Positions 17,165-25,697 of a stretch of DNA of 64,000 nucleotides are shown one piece after another. This DNA comes from Pleomorphomonas carboxyditropha (GTDB lineage: Bacteria > Pseudomonadota > Alphaproteobacteria > Rhizobiales > Pleomorphomonadaceae): positions 434,001-498,000 of the forward strand of contig NZ_NQVN01000001.1 of the NCBI RefSeq assembly GCF_002770725.1. Reading direction: 5' to 3'. How positions within the stretch are numbered: position 1 is the first letter of the stretch; the number at the start of each line of letters is the position of its first letter. The position numbers were made by a program, and so were the translations under genes. The notes under the pieces were generated by a model. That model was not told the DNA's origin, did not search any database, and worked only from the letters and a program-made list of their open reading frames with translations.

Positions 17165-17186
17165 CGCATTTGCATTTGCCCGCGAT

Positions 17187-18128
17187 TTACCAGTTGTGCT
17201 GGTAGGCGCCGATTTCCTCGAGGATGCGGTCGACGTCGGCCTTCTGGCAGAGCTGGGTGCCCGGCATCATCACCGAAGCGGTGCCGGAGGCGACGCCGAG
17301 ACGGAAGGCGTCTTCCGGAACGAGGCCGGAGGCGAGGCCGTAGACCATGCCGCCGACGAAGCTGTCGCCGGCGCCGGAAGCGCTCTTCACCTCGACGTCG
17401 GGCGCCTTCAGGAAGAGATGGTTGTCGGCGGTGACCAGCAACGCGCCGTCGCCGCCCATGGTGATGGCGATCATCTTCACCTTGCCGGAGGCGATCAGCT
17501 CCTTGGCGGCGGGAACCATGTCGTCGACGGTCGGCAGCGGCCGGCCGACCAGCTTGGCGAATTCGCTTTCGGACGGCTTGAACAGGGTGATGCCGCCGCG
17601 CTCGAGCGCCAGGTCAAGCGGCTTGCCGGAGGTGTCGAGCACCAGGTTGCTGCCACGCTCCAGCACGAGGTCGGCGAGCTGGACGTAGAAGTTCTCCGGC
17701 ATGCCGCGCGGCAGCGAGCCCGAGCCGACGCACCAATCCCACTCGATGTCCTTGAGCGCGTAGAGACAGCGCTTCCACTCGATCTCGCTGACCTCCGGAC
17801 CCTCCGGAATGAAGCGATACTCGAGGCCGGTCGACCGCTCGTAGACGAGATGGGCGACGCGGGTGCTCTGGGCGATGGGAATGCGGCGGCGCGGAATGTT
17901 GTGCGCGGCCAACAGCTCGTCGAACATCTGGCCGGTGGTGCCGCCCGACATGTAGAGGGCGATGGAGCTGCCGCCGAGTTCCTGGATCACGCGCGTGACG
18001 TTGATGCCGCCGCCGCCCGGATCGTGCTGTTCGTTGGTGATGCGAATCTTATGGGTGTGCCGGACGACCTCGGCCTCGGCCGTGTCGTCGATGGATGGAT
18101 TGAGTGTGAGCGTGACGATCGGTTTCAT
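17187..18128 (-). CDS. 1-phosphofructokinase/6-phosphofructokinase II family sugar kinase
   Basis: A 313-residue ribokinase-superfamily (PfkB) kinase. The N-terminus TLTLNPSIDDTAEAE resembles the start of 1-phosphofructokinases and tagatose-6-phosphate kinases; HDPGGGGINVTRVI is the substrate-binding glycine motif; SASGAGDSFVGG contains the catalytic Asp and anion hole. Hexose-phosphate is the likely substrate, but fructose-1-phosphate, fructose-6-phosphate and tagatose-6-phosphate cannot be distinguished here, and no PTS or sugar gene is adjacent. It has its own terminator and stands alone. Confidence 0.85.
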   Translation of the reverse strand: MKPIVTLTLNPSIDDTAEAEVVRHTHKIRITNEQHDPGGGGINVTRVIQELGGSSIALYMSGGTTGQMFDELLAAHNIPRRRIPIAQSTRVAHLVYERSTGLEYRFIPEGPEVSEIEWKRCLYALKDIEWDWCVGSGSLPRGMPENFYVQLADLVLERGSNLVLDTSGKPLDLALERGGITLFKPSESEFAKLVGRPLPTVDDMVPAAKELIASGKVKMIAITMGGDGALLVTADNHLFLKAPDVEVKSASGAGDSFVGGMVYGLASGLVPEDAFRLGVASGTASVMMPGTQLCQKADVDRILEEIGAYQHNW

Positions 18129-18568
18129 TGGTCGCTATTTCATCGCCCGTTCGTTGTTTCGTAACGGCCCAGTTCCAGACGCTTCCCGCTTTCCACCGGA
18201 CTATGCGCCGTGATCGGCGTCTTTTTCCGGTCCTGTCGGCACGGCGGGCTGGCCCACTACGCCTTTTGGACTGGTTGTCGGTTTAGCGCGCTTTCGCTAC
18301 AAAAGCCATGTCGTAGATCAACTACACTGCGGTGTAGTGTACTTATCCCTACGAACACTCTTTTGACGCAAAAATATACACAACCAGAAGTTATTTAAAC
18401 GCTGGCTGCATCTCAGCTCTGGATCTGGTCCCCGCCTATCTCGCCCTGGTTTTGCCCACCGGAGACGTCGCTCCCGAAGCATGACCAGGTCCAGCCTCAA
18501 ACTCCCAGCTCCCGGCTTTGCATGGCGCGCTGTCTTCCCCCCGCGCCCCGCGGTCGCCTTGGAAACGG

Positions 18569-18617
18569 CTTGCTGAAAACGTTCCGTTTCAAGCAAGACC
18601 TTTCATCATAGGTCTTG
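18569..18617 (+). other. Two overlapping, mutually exclusive hairpins
   Basis: Hairpin one (18569-18597) pairs CTTGC-TGAAA-ACG with CGT-TTCA-A-GCAAG. Hairpin two (18594-18617) pairs CAAGACCT with AGGTCTTG. They share CAAG at 18594-18597, so both cannot form fully at once, as in attenuators. No gene starts close enough for a clear regulatory target. Confidence 0.4.
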
Positions 18618-18841
18618 GCACAGCTAAGCCTTTTGTGCAAGCACCGCGGCACTACGAAAGGTCAATCGAACGTTAGCGGCAACGGCGTTCAGCCATTGGA
18701 ACCGTTGGACGCACCCGTCGAGGCGGATCGCCGCCGGCGAGAAACCACGGGAATCAAGGCCTTCCGTTGGCGTTGCCGGTTCCCGGCCGCCTCGGTTTGC
18801 CGGCCGGGGACTGGCGCGCTTTTCGGCATCGCTGGCTCAAG

Positions 18842-18867
18842 AAAAAGCAGGCCCGCCCCGGCGGGCC
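18842..18867 (-). terminator. Orphan minus-strand terminator
   Basis: On the minus strand GGCCCGCC and GGCGGGCC form a tight hairpin (18850-18867) followed by TGCTTTTTC. No minus-strand gene lies upstream of it (the next genes are plus-strand), so it may end an antisense or small RNA. Confidence 0.5.
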
Positions 18868-18983
18868 GCTTGCCCGGGCCGCCGGGGCCCTGATATCTCA
18901 CTTGAGGCCTATTCGAGCCATGCGGAATCGGCCCGGTTCCGCCGACAAATCCGGGACGCGAATTCATCAGCCGACGGGGCGCC

Positions 18984-19781
18984 ATGGAACAGCAGCAAGA
19001 CCCGGTCATCGTTCGCCATCGGGAGCTCGAGCGGATCGCCAACATGGCTCTTCGGGCCGGCCGGATCATGATGGAGAGCGGCGCATCGGTGTCCGTGGTC
19101 CATGCCGGCGTCGGCATGATCGCCCGCGGCTTCGGCGTCGAGGACGTCGGCATGCGCTCGGGCTACGCGTCGCTGGAGATCACCGTCCACGCCGGCGGCA
19201 ATACCATCACCCGCATGATGCAGGTCGGCCGGCTCGGGGTGAATCACCGCCTCGACCAGGCGGTCCGGCGCCTTGCGGTGCGCGTGTCGCAGGGCGGCAT
19301 GAGCGTCGACGAGGTGGACGCCGAGATCGGCCGCCTGGTCCGGGAAACGCCGCGCCATCCGGCCTGGGTGGTGGCGGTGGCCGTCGGCATCGCCTGCGCG
19401 TCGTTCGGCCGGCTGCTCGGCATCGACTGGCCGGCCTTCGCCGCGGTTCTGGTGGCGGGAACGGTGGGGCAGTACGTGCGCCACCAGTTGCTGCACCACG
19501 GCGTCAACATATTCATCGTCGCCGGTCTCATCGCCTTCCTGGCGGCGACGCTGGGCGGCATCGGCTCGATCCTCCTGAAAAGCGGTACGGTCAGCCTTGC
19601 CATGATGGCGTCGATCCTGCTGCTGGTGCCCGGCGTTCCCTCCACCAACGCCCAGACCGACATCATGGACGGCTATCCCACCATGGGCAGCGCCAGGGCC
19701 GTCTGGGTGCTGATGATCATGGTGTTCGCCTCCGTCGGCGTCTGGTTCGCGGAAGCCCTGCTCGGTTTGAGGTCGCTCTGA
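18984..19781 (+). CDS. ThrE-like threonine/serine exporter, YjjP-type subunit
   Basis: A 265-residue membrane protein of the ThrE/YjjP family (DUF1212). The soluble N-terminal region carries [18 protein letters not shown] and a [13 protein letters not shown] segment; about five membrane helices follow from residue 125, with [17 protein letters not shown], a conserved family motif, near 213. In bacteria such as Corynebacterium both halves are fused in ThrE; here, as in E. coli yjjP/yjjB, they are separate. The stop overlaps the start of the second half by one base. Confidence 0.88.
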   Translation: MEQQQDPVIVRHRELERIANMALRAGRIMMESGASVSVVHAGVGMIARGFGVEDVGMRSGYASLEITVHAGGNTITRMMQVGRLGVNHRLDQAVRRLAVRVSQGGMSVDEVDAEIGRLVRETPRHPAWVVAVAVGIACASFGRLLGIDWPAFAAVLVAGTVGQYVRHQLLHHGVNIFIVAGLIAFLAATLGGIGSILLKSGTVSLAMMASILLLVPGVPSTNAQTDIMDGYPTMGSARAVWVLMIMVFASVGVWFAEALLGLRSL

Positions 19782-20248
19782 TGCTGGAACTCCTGCCGCA
19801 CCTCCTGCATCAGGCGCTGTTCGGGGCGCTCGCCGCCGCCGGCTTCGGCGTGCTGTTCAACTTCGGCTTCCGGGCGCTGCCCTGGTGCGCGGCGGCCGGC
19901 GCGCTGGCGCTGGCGGTGCGCACCGTCGGCCAGGATCTCGCCTGGAGCCTCGAAGGCGCCTCGTTCGCGGCCGCCATCGTTACGAGCTGCTCGGTGTCGC
20001 TGCTCCGCAGGCAGCTCGGCCCGGCCTGCAACGCCGTGGCGCTTGCCGGCTGCATCCCGATGGTGCCGGGCGCCTTCTTCGGGCAGGCGCTCCTGGGCTT
20101 CCTGTCGGTCACCGCGCCCAACCTCGTCGACGCCGAGGCGACGCTGATTGTCGCCGTCCAGTCGTTGCTGCGGGTGATCTTTACCCTCGGGGCGATCGGC
20201 GCCGGCCTGCTCATTCCGGCGCAACTTCTCAAGAACCAGGATTTCTAG
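19781..20248 (+). CDS. ThrE-like threonine/serine exporter, YjjB-type subunit
   Basis: A 155-residue, mostly hydrophobic protein with about four to five membrane helices, matching the ThrE_2/YjjB half. The conserved [19 protein letters not shown] segment mirrors the motif of the first subunit. Its ATG overlaps the previous stop (TGATG), so synthesis is coupled. Together the two subunits probably export threonine, serine or another small solute; related YjjPB in E. coli has been linked to succinate export. thrS follows after a long structured leader. Confidence 0.85.
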   Translation: MLELLPHLLHQALFGALAAAGFGVLFNFGFRALPWCAAAGALALAVRTVGQDLAWSLEGASFAAAIVTSCSVSLLRRQLGPACNAVALAGCIPMVPGAFFGQALLGFLSVTAPNLVDAEATLIVAVQSLLRVIFTLGAIGAGLLIPAQLLKNQDF

Positions 20249-20249
20249 G

Positions 20250-20391
20250 AGACCTTTCCGAAATTCTACTCCGGCGGCCGTCTGACCCGGTTTTCTCCGC
20301 TTCCGGTGCTCACGGACTTCAACGTCCGCTCCCGCTCCGGTTCTCGAAAACCGTGCCAGCCGACTCCCCGGAGCGAATTTCAGAAAGGCCT
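20250..20391. repeat. Long multi-stem palindromic element before thrS
   Basis: Nested pairings: an outer 17-base stem (20250-20266 with 20375-20391, two mismatches), CTCCGG with CCGGAG (20269-20274/20368-20373), CGGTTTTC with GAAAACCG (20288-20295/20346-20353), and an apical CGGAC/GTCCG hairpin. It could be an interspersed palindromic repeat serving as terminator of the exporter genes, or a regulatory leader of thrS. Confidence 0.6.
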
Positions 20392-20511
20392 CTGACGGTA
20401 TCTTCTGTGTTGGCGCACACTGGACAAACGGCCCTCCGAGCAGGTAAAGCCTTTCGCATTCAAGCAAGCCGCTTACCCGCGTTGTCTGCGGGAGTGAGCG
20501 AGAGAGGACCG

Positions 20512-22485
20512 ATGATGATCCACGTGACTTTCCCCGATGGTTCGCTGCGCGAATATGCTCCGGGGACCACCGGCGCCGAGATCGCCGCCCAGATTTCCAA
20601 ATCGCTATCGAAGAAGGCCGTCGCCATGGCGCTCGACGGCGTGCTCTCCGACCTCAACGATCCCATCGTCACCGACGCCCGGCTCGAGATCGTGACGCGC
20701 GACGACCCGCGCGCCCTCGAGCTGATCCGCCACGACGCGGCGCATGTGATGGCCGAGGCGGTGCAGGAGCTGTTTCCCGGCACGCAGGTGACCATCGGGC
20801 CGGTGATCGAGAACGGCTTCTACTACGACTTCTACCGTCCGGAAGGGCCGTTCACCACCGACGACCTGCCGAAGATCGAGGCGAAGATGCGGGAGATCAT
20901 CGCCCGCGACAAGCCGTTCACCAAGGAAGTGTGGAGCCGCGACGAGGCCAAGGACTGGTTCGCCAAGAAGGGCGAGGCGTTCAAGGTCGAGCTGGTCGAC
21001 GCCATTCCGGCCGACCAGAACATCAAGATGTATGCCCAGGGCGGCTGGATGGACCTCTGCCGCGGCCCGCACATGACCTCCACCGGCAAGATCGGCAACG
21101 CCTTCAAGCTGATGAAGGTGGCCGGCGCCTATTGGCGCGGCGATTCCGACCGCGAAATGCTGACCCGCATCTACGCCACCGCCTGGCACACCGAGGAAGA
21201 CCTCAAGGCCTACCTCACCATGCTGGAGGAGGCCGAAAAGCGCGACCACCGCCGCCTCGGCCGCGAAATGGACCTGTTCCACTTCCAGGAAGAGGGACCG
21301 GGCGTCATCTTCTGGCACCAGAAGGGCTGGGCGATGTTCCAGGAGCTGACCGCCTACATGCGGCGGCGGCTGAAGGGCGACTACCAGGAGGTCAACGCGC
21401 CGCAGGTGCTCGACAAGGTGCTGTGGGAGACCTCCGGCCACTGGAGCTCTTACAGGGAGAACATGTTCGCCGTGCAGTCGGCCGGCGACGAGGCCGAGGA
21501 CAAGCGCATCTTCGCGCTGAAGCCGATGAACTGCCCCGGCCACGTGCAGATCTTCAAGCACGGCCTCAAGAGCTACCGCGACCTGCCGATGCGCCTCGCC
21601 GAGTTCGGCGCCGTGCACCGCTACGAGCCGTCGGGTGCCATGCACGGGCTGATGCGGGTGCGCGGCTTCACGCAGGACGACGCGCATATCTTCTGCACCG
21701 AGGCCGACATAGCCGCCGAGTGCCACAAGATCAACGACCTGATTCTGTCGGTTTACGAGGACTTCGGCTTCAACGAGATCATGGTGAAGCTGTCGACCCG
21801 GCCGGAGAAGCGCGTCGGCTCGGACGATCTCTGGGATCACGCCGAGGAGGTGATGACCCGCGTGCTCGGCGAGATCGCCGAGCGGTCGAACGGCCGCATC
21901 AAGACCGGCATCAACCCGGGCGAGGGCGCCTTCTACGGCCCGAAGTTCGAGTACACGCTACGCGACGCCATCGGCCGCGAGTGGCAGTGCGGCACCACGC
22001 AGGTCGACTTCAACCTGCCGGACCGCTTCGGCGCCTTCTACGTCGACGCCGACGGCGGCAAGAAGACGCCGGTGATGATCCACCGCGCCATCTGCGGCTC
22101 GATGGAACGCTTCCTCGGCATCCTGATCGAGAACTTCGCCGGTCACTTCCCGCTGTGGTTCGCGCCGGCGCAGGTGATGGTCACCACCATCACCTCCGAG
22201 GCCGATGGCTACGCGCAGGAGGTCTACCAGAAGCTCTTGAAGGCCGGCGTGCGCGTCGACATCGACCTCCGCAACGAGAAGATCAACTACAAGGTCCGCG
22301 AGCATTCGCTCAGCAAGATCCCGCTGATCTTCGTCTGCGGCCGCAAGGAGGCGGAGGAGAAGTCGGTCAACGTCCGCACGCTCGGCTCGCAGCATCCGAA
22401 GTCGATGCCGCTCGACGAGGCGCTGTCCATGGTCAAGGCGGAGATCGTGCCGCCGGACGTCAAGCGGGCGCTTCTCGAGGCGTAG
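20512..22485 (+). CDS. thrS: Threonyl-tRNA synthetase
   Basis: A 657-residue class II aminoacyl-tRNA synthetase charging tRNA-Thr. Domain order is canonical: TGS (residues 1-62, [15 protein letters not shown]), the editing/SAD domain with [16 protein letters not shown] and [11 protein letters not shown], the catalytic core with [13 protein letters not shown] containing a zinc-ligand Cys, the class II motif 2 around [12 protein letters not shown], motif 3 near [11 protein letters not shown], and the anticodon-binding domain. The ATG follows AGAGAGGACC; an upstream in-frame extension has no coding character. A long leader precedes it. Confidence 0.97.
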   Translation: MMIHVTFPDGSLREYAPGTTGAEIAAQISKSLSKKAVAMALDGVLSDLNDPIVTDARLEIVTRDDPRALELIRHDAAHVMAEAVQELFPGTQVTIGPVIENGFYYDFYRPEGPFTTDDLPKIEAKMREIIARDKPFTKEVWSRDEAKDWFAKKGEAFKVELVDAIPADQNIKMYAQGGWMDLCRGPHMTSTGKIGNAFKLMKVAGAYWRGDSDREMLTRIYATAWHTEEDLKAYLTMLEEAEKRDHRRLGREMDLFHFQEEGPGVIFWHQKGWAMFQELTAYMRRRLKGDYQEVNAPQVLDKVLWETSGHWSSYRENMFAVQSAGDEAEDKRIFALKPMNCPGHVQIFKHGLKSYRDLPMRLAEFGAVHRYEPSGAMHGLMRVRGFTQDDAHIFCTEADIAAECHKINDLILSVYEDFGFNEIMVKLSTRPEKRVGSDDLWDHAEEVMTRVLGEIAERSNGRIKTGINPGEGAFYGPKFEYTLRDAIGREWQCGTTQVDFNLPDRFGAFYVDADGGKKTPVMIHRAICGSMERFLGILIENFAGHFPLWFAPAQVMVTTITSEADGYAQEVYQKLLKAGVRVDIDLRNEKINYKVREHSLSKIPLIFVCGRKEAEEKSVNVRTLGSQHPKSMPLDEALSMVKAEIVPPDVKRALLEA

Positions 22486-22513
22486 GCGACATCCTGTCTT
22501 GCCGGAAATTCAG

Positions 22514-22538
22514 AAGGCCCGGAGCGATCCGGGCCTTT
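22514..22538 (+). terminator. Terminator after thrS
   Basis: GGCCCGGA (22516-22523) and TCCGGGCC (22528-22535) pair perfectly around GCGA, followed by TTTGT. Flanking AA and TT extend the stem, so it may also act on the convergent toxin-antitoxin transcript. Confidence 0.8.
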
Positions 22539-22552
22539 GTCATGTAGGCGGC

Positions 22553-22846
22553 TCAGGCGGCATCCTTTGGAGCCACTGTCAGCCGGAGGCCGAGCGCCTT
22601 CGCGACGCCCAGCAGCGTCGACAATCGCGGATCACCCTTGTCGCTGAGGGCGCGATAGAGCGCCTCGCGGGTGATGCCGGCTTCGCGGGCCACTTCAGTC
22701 ATGCCGCGTGCCCGCGCCACGACGCCGAGCGCCTCCGCCACGTAGGCGGGCTCGCCGCTGTCGAAGGCGTCGACGAGAAGCTCGATCTGCGCGGTCTCCG
22801 AGCCAAGATGGTCGGCCGCGTCGAAAGGAACGGTTTCACGTACCAT
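22553..22846 (-). CDS. Addiction-module antidote protein (HI1420 family)
   Basis: A 97-residue antitoxin of the HI1420-like family (probable addiction module antidote). The N-terminal arm FDAADHLGSETAQIELLVDAF is followed by a helix-turn-helix (RGMTEVAREAGITREALYRALS) and the family motif GDPRLSTLLGVAKALGLRL. It starts two bases after the stop of its toxin, which it should bind and neutralise while repressing the pair's own promoter. Confidence 0.9.
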   Translation of the reverse strand: MVRETVPFDAADHLGSETAQIELLVDAFDSGEPAYVAEALGVVARARGMTEVAREAGITREALYRALSDKGDPRLSTLLGVAKALGLRLTVAPKDAA

Positions 22847-22848
22847 CG

Positions 22849-23136
22849 CTATACCTCCGAAGCCATCAGTTTGGCGCGAGCGATATCCGCTGGCTGGGTT
22901 CGCTTGTCGCCACCGCAGAGCAGGATGATCAGAACGTTCCCGCGTCGCACGAAGTAAACGCGATATCCGGGGCCGTAATCGACCCGAAGCTCTCCGAGAC
23001 CCTCGAAGAATTTGGCGTCGCCGAACAATCCCGCCTGAAGACGCACAAGGCGCTGAGCGATCCGCTCCCGTGCTCGCCGGTCCCTGAGAGAGGCGAGCCA
23101 GTCACGGAACTCCAGCGTCTGGCGAACTTCGACCAT
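22849..23136 (-). CDS. RelE-type toxin (HI1419 family)
   Basis: A 95-residue putative addiction-module killer protein. Landmarks are FRDWLASLRDRRARERIAQRL, then LGELRVDYGPGYRVYFVRRG, the RelE-like beta-sheet with the conserved GPGYRVYF, and LLCGGDKRTQPADIARA, the signature of the HI1419 family. It is the first gene of a two-gene unit with its antitoxin. This is the second, unrelated toxin-antitoxin pair within 7 kb. Confidence 0.9.
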   Translation of the reverse strand: MVEVRQTLEFRDWLASLRDRRARERIAQRLVRLQAGLFGDAKFFEGLGELRVDYGPGYRVYFVRRGNVLIILLCGGDKRTQPADIARAKLMASEV

Positions 23137-23214
23137 TTGTAACTTATAAATTACATCAGGGATATCGGCAAGCCAGTCCTTCGATCAGCCCGGCACAAGC
23201 TCCACCGGCTAGGT

Positions 23215-25224
23215 TTACACCGCAACCCGCTGCAGGAAGCCGTCGATCGCCGCTTCGAGATCGCGGGTCTGGCTGAGCACCAAAGCGGCGGCCGTCTCGA
23301 CGTGGCGGGCGGTGTCGGAGGTCTTGCCGATCGCTTCGACCACATGGCCGACGCTCTCGGACACGGTGACCGTGTTGCCGGAGGCGTCGCTGACGTTGCG
23401 GCTGATCTCGTTGGTGGAGGCCTCCTGCTGCTCGACGGCCGAGGCGATGCCGAGCGTCGCGCGGTTCACCTCCTCCATGGTGGCGGCGATGGCGCGGATC
23501 GATTCCACGGCTTCCGCGGTCGAGGCCTGCATCTCGGATATCTGGCTGGCGATCTGCTCGGTGGCGCGCGAGGTCTGGTCGGAGAGGCCCTTCACCTCGG
23601 CGGCGACGACGGCAAATCCCTTGCCGGCCTCGCCGGCCCGCGCCGCCTCGATGGTGGCATTGAGCGCCAAGAGATTGGTCTGCTCGGCGATCGAGCGGAT
23701 CAGCGTCACCACCTGACCGACACGGCTGGCGGCATCGGCGAGGCCGGCCACTTGGTCGTTGGTGCGGCGGGCGCCCTCGGTGGCGCTGCCGATGACGGTG
23801 GTGGTGCGGCTGACGTGGCTCACCACCTCGCTGATCGACGACGCCAGTTCCTCGGCGGCGCCGGCGACGACGGTGACCTTTTCCGAGGCGCCCTGCGAGG
23901 CGGCCGAGGCGCTCTCGGCCTGCGTCCGGGTGCGGCCGGCCTCGTCGAGCAACTCGTCGGCGGCGCTCTGCATGCCGGCCATGGTGTCGGTGACGGCGCG
24001 GGTCAGCTCGCCGGCCACCGAGCGGAAGTCGCGCACCGCCGCCTCGAAGGTCTGCTGGCGCTGGAACCGCGCCTCGGCGTCGCTGCGCTGCTCGCTTTCC
24101 AGGCGGGCCTTCTCGGCCTGGTTGGCCTGGAAGACGGCCAGCGTGCGGGCCATGGCGCCGATCTCGTCGGCGCGGTCGGTATCGGCGACGGTCGCCGCCT
24201 CGCCGCGCGACAGGACGTCCATGGTGGCGCGGATGCGGCCGAGCGGGCTGGTGATCGAGCGGCTGATCTGCCAACTGATCAGGCCGCCGGCCAGCAGGGT
24301 CAGCGGCACGACGACGAAGATCAGGCGCAGCACGAATTCGGTGCCCTTGGTGAAGGCCTCGGCGGTCGACCGGTTGAGGTCGCCGGCGGCGCGCTTGATG
24401 GCGCTGGTCAGCGGCTCGGCCAGATCGAAGGACAGCGAGGTCTGGTCGGCCACCTTCACCCAGGACGTATAGAGCTCGACATAGGAGGTGAACGCCGTGG
24501 AATAGGCGGCGAGCCGTGCCTTGAGCGCGTCCTTGACCTCCGGAGCGAGCGGGGTCTTGTCGAGCTCGCGGGTGAAGCGGCCGGCGGCGGCATCGAAGGC
24601 GCCCGAGCTCGGCCCGTCATGGCGCAGCATGAATTCGGCGCGCGCCTGGTTGAGCTGGGCGAAAGCTTGGATGACGCGCACGGTGTCGGGGTTCTGGCCG
24701 CTCTTCGATGCCTTGTTGACGTCGGTGCGCAGCGCCTGGAAGGCGGTTTCCATGTCGCCGCGAATGCCGTCTTCGTCGGCGAAGCCGAGCTTCACCTGGC
24801 CGCCCTTCACCTCGGCGAACTGTCCGGCGATCTTGTCGAGCAGCGCCGCGAGCTGGCCGGCCTCGGCGGTCGCGGCGCCGACGGCGCCGGCCGCCGTGCC
24901 GAGCCGCCGTATGGTGTCGTGCGTCTCGTCGATCAGGCCGTCGATCTCGGCCACCCGCTCGGGCGTCGGGGCGACCATGAACAGCCGCTCCTTGGCGGCG
25001 AGCTTGTTGGCAAGGCTCTGCGTCTGCTCGGACAACAGCGACAGGCCGGTGGCGGCCGACGACGTCTCCTCCAGCGAGCGCATGGATACCACGGCATAGC
25101 CGCCGGTACCGGAGACGACGATCAGCCCGGCGAGCCAGACGAGCGATAGCGAGGCGACCTTGAGACGGATGGAAAGCCCGCCACGAGAGCGACGCGAGCC
25201 AGCCGGCCTTGAACGAAACAACAT
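23215..25224 (-). CDS. Methyl-accepting chemotaxis protein
   Basis: A 669-residue transmembrane chemoreceptor. An Arg-rich N-terminus precedes membrane helix one (about residues 25-48); a helical periplasmic sensor follows to about 280; helix two ([19 protein letters not shown]) leads to a HAMP domain beginning [14 protein letters not shown]. The cytoplasmic coiled coil carries the highly conserved tip [20 protein letters not shown] and [15 protein letters not shown]. It ends in a DGFLQRVAV tail common in alphaproteobacterial receptors, without a CheR-binding pentapeptide. The ligand is unknown. A CtrA-like site lies 45 bases upstream of the start. Confidence 0.93.
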   Translation of the reverse strand: MLFRSRPAGSRRSRGGLSIRLKVASLSLVWLAGLIVVSGTGGYAVVSMRSLEETSSAATGLSLLSEQTQSLANKLAAKERLFMVAPTPERVAEIDGLIDETHDTIRRLGTAAGAVGAATAEAGQLAALLDKIAGQFAEVKGGQVKLGFADEDGIRGDMETAFQALRTDVNKASKSGQNPDTVRVIQAFAQLNQARAEFMLRHDGPSSGAFDAAAGRFTRELDKTPLAPEVKDALKARLAAYSTAFTSYVELYTSWVKVADQTSLSFDLAEPLTSAIKRAAGDLNRSTAEAFTKGTEFVLRLIFVVVPLTLLAGGLISWQISRSITSPLGRIRATMDVLSRGEAATVADTDRADEIGAMARTLAVFQANQAEKARLESEQRSDAEARFQRQQTFEAAVRDFRSVAGELTRAVTDTMAGMQSAADELLDEAGRTRTQAESASAASQGASEKVTVVAGAAEELASSISEVVSHVSRTTTVIGSATEGARRTNDQVAGLADAASRVGQVVTLIRSIAEQTNLLALNATIEAARAGEAGKGFAVVAAEVKGLSDQTSRATEQIASQISEMQASTAEAVESIRAIAATMEEVNRATLGIASAVEQQEASTNEISRNVSDASGNTVTVSESVGHVVEAIGKTSDTARHVETAAALVLSQTRDLEAAIDGFLQRVAV

Positions 25225-25697
25225 GCCGAATCCCCTATTTGTTTTGGCTCCAGTAGACTTTTGGTTGATTAACGGCGGGCTAATCCGGCCGCAGAAGTCG
25301 AGAGGGAGTCGGGCTGGGGTTTAACCTTGGTTAAATGCCGAAAAATGCATATTAATCCGGCAACCGCCTGCCGTTTCTCTTGTCATTTCCTGCGGAGAGG
25401 GATTGGGGAAGTTGAATCCGGGCTGCTTTTGCCTTTATCTCGGGCATCGAATGCCAAAAATAAGGGCAAAATTAATGCGCGCAATTTGCGTGAAGATACG
25501 CGGTCCGGCCATGTAAGTATTCTTGCGTCTATTCTGTTGAGAACCGGCGGCCGTGTCGTTAGCGTCGACCTTCTGCCTAGCCTCCCATCCACCTGCGGCG
25601 AAGCCGGTCAGAGCCTGAGGAAGCGCCTCAAAAAAAGCGCGACCTCACCGGCGGCAGCCTGTAACGTGGCGGTTCGTTTTCACCGGACCGCTTCGCA
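25225..25697. other. Intergenic region, 473 bases, partly AT-rich
   Basis: Next to the chemoreceptor start is TTAA-CGGCGGG-CTAA (25269-25283), close to the CtrA consensus TTAA-N7-TTAA, and a palindrome TTTAACCTTGGTTAAA near 25320. The right part contains a frame (25327-25701) whose stop overlaps the oxidoreductase start by ATGA; its segment RTGGRVVSVDLLPSL faintly resembles a winged-helix domain. I do not annotate it as a gene because it lacks a ribosome-binding site and its codon use differs from neighbours. Confidence 0.45.

Larger units (their letters stand above)
18129..18983. other. Gene-poor region of 855 bases with RNA-like hairpins
   Basis: No frame here has a convincing start site or protein-like composition. 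The first third is AT-rich, with a CTACAC-TGCG-GTGTAG palindrome near 18321. From 18569 there are two overlapping hairpins, then a minus-strand-type terminator at 18850. The left edge is the probable promoter of the kinase gene. The rest might hold a small RNA or the remnant of a lost gene. Confidence 0.5.

Noticed and set aside
18129-18983. Protein-coding genes in the 855-base gap
   Set aside because: Short frames on both strands lack ribosome-binding sites and have skewed compositions; none resembles a known protein.
23302-25149. 615-codon plus-strand frame opposite the chemoreceptor
   Set aside because: Gly/Ala/His-rich antisense frame without signals; the chemoreceptor is certain.
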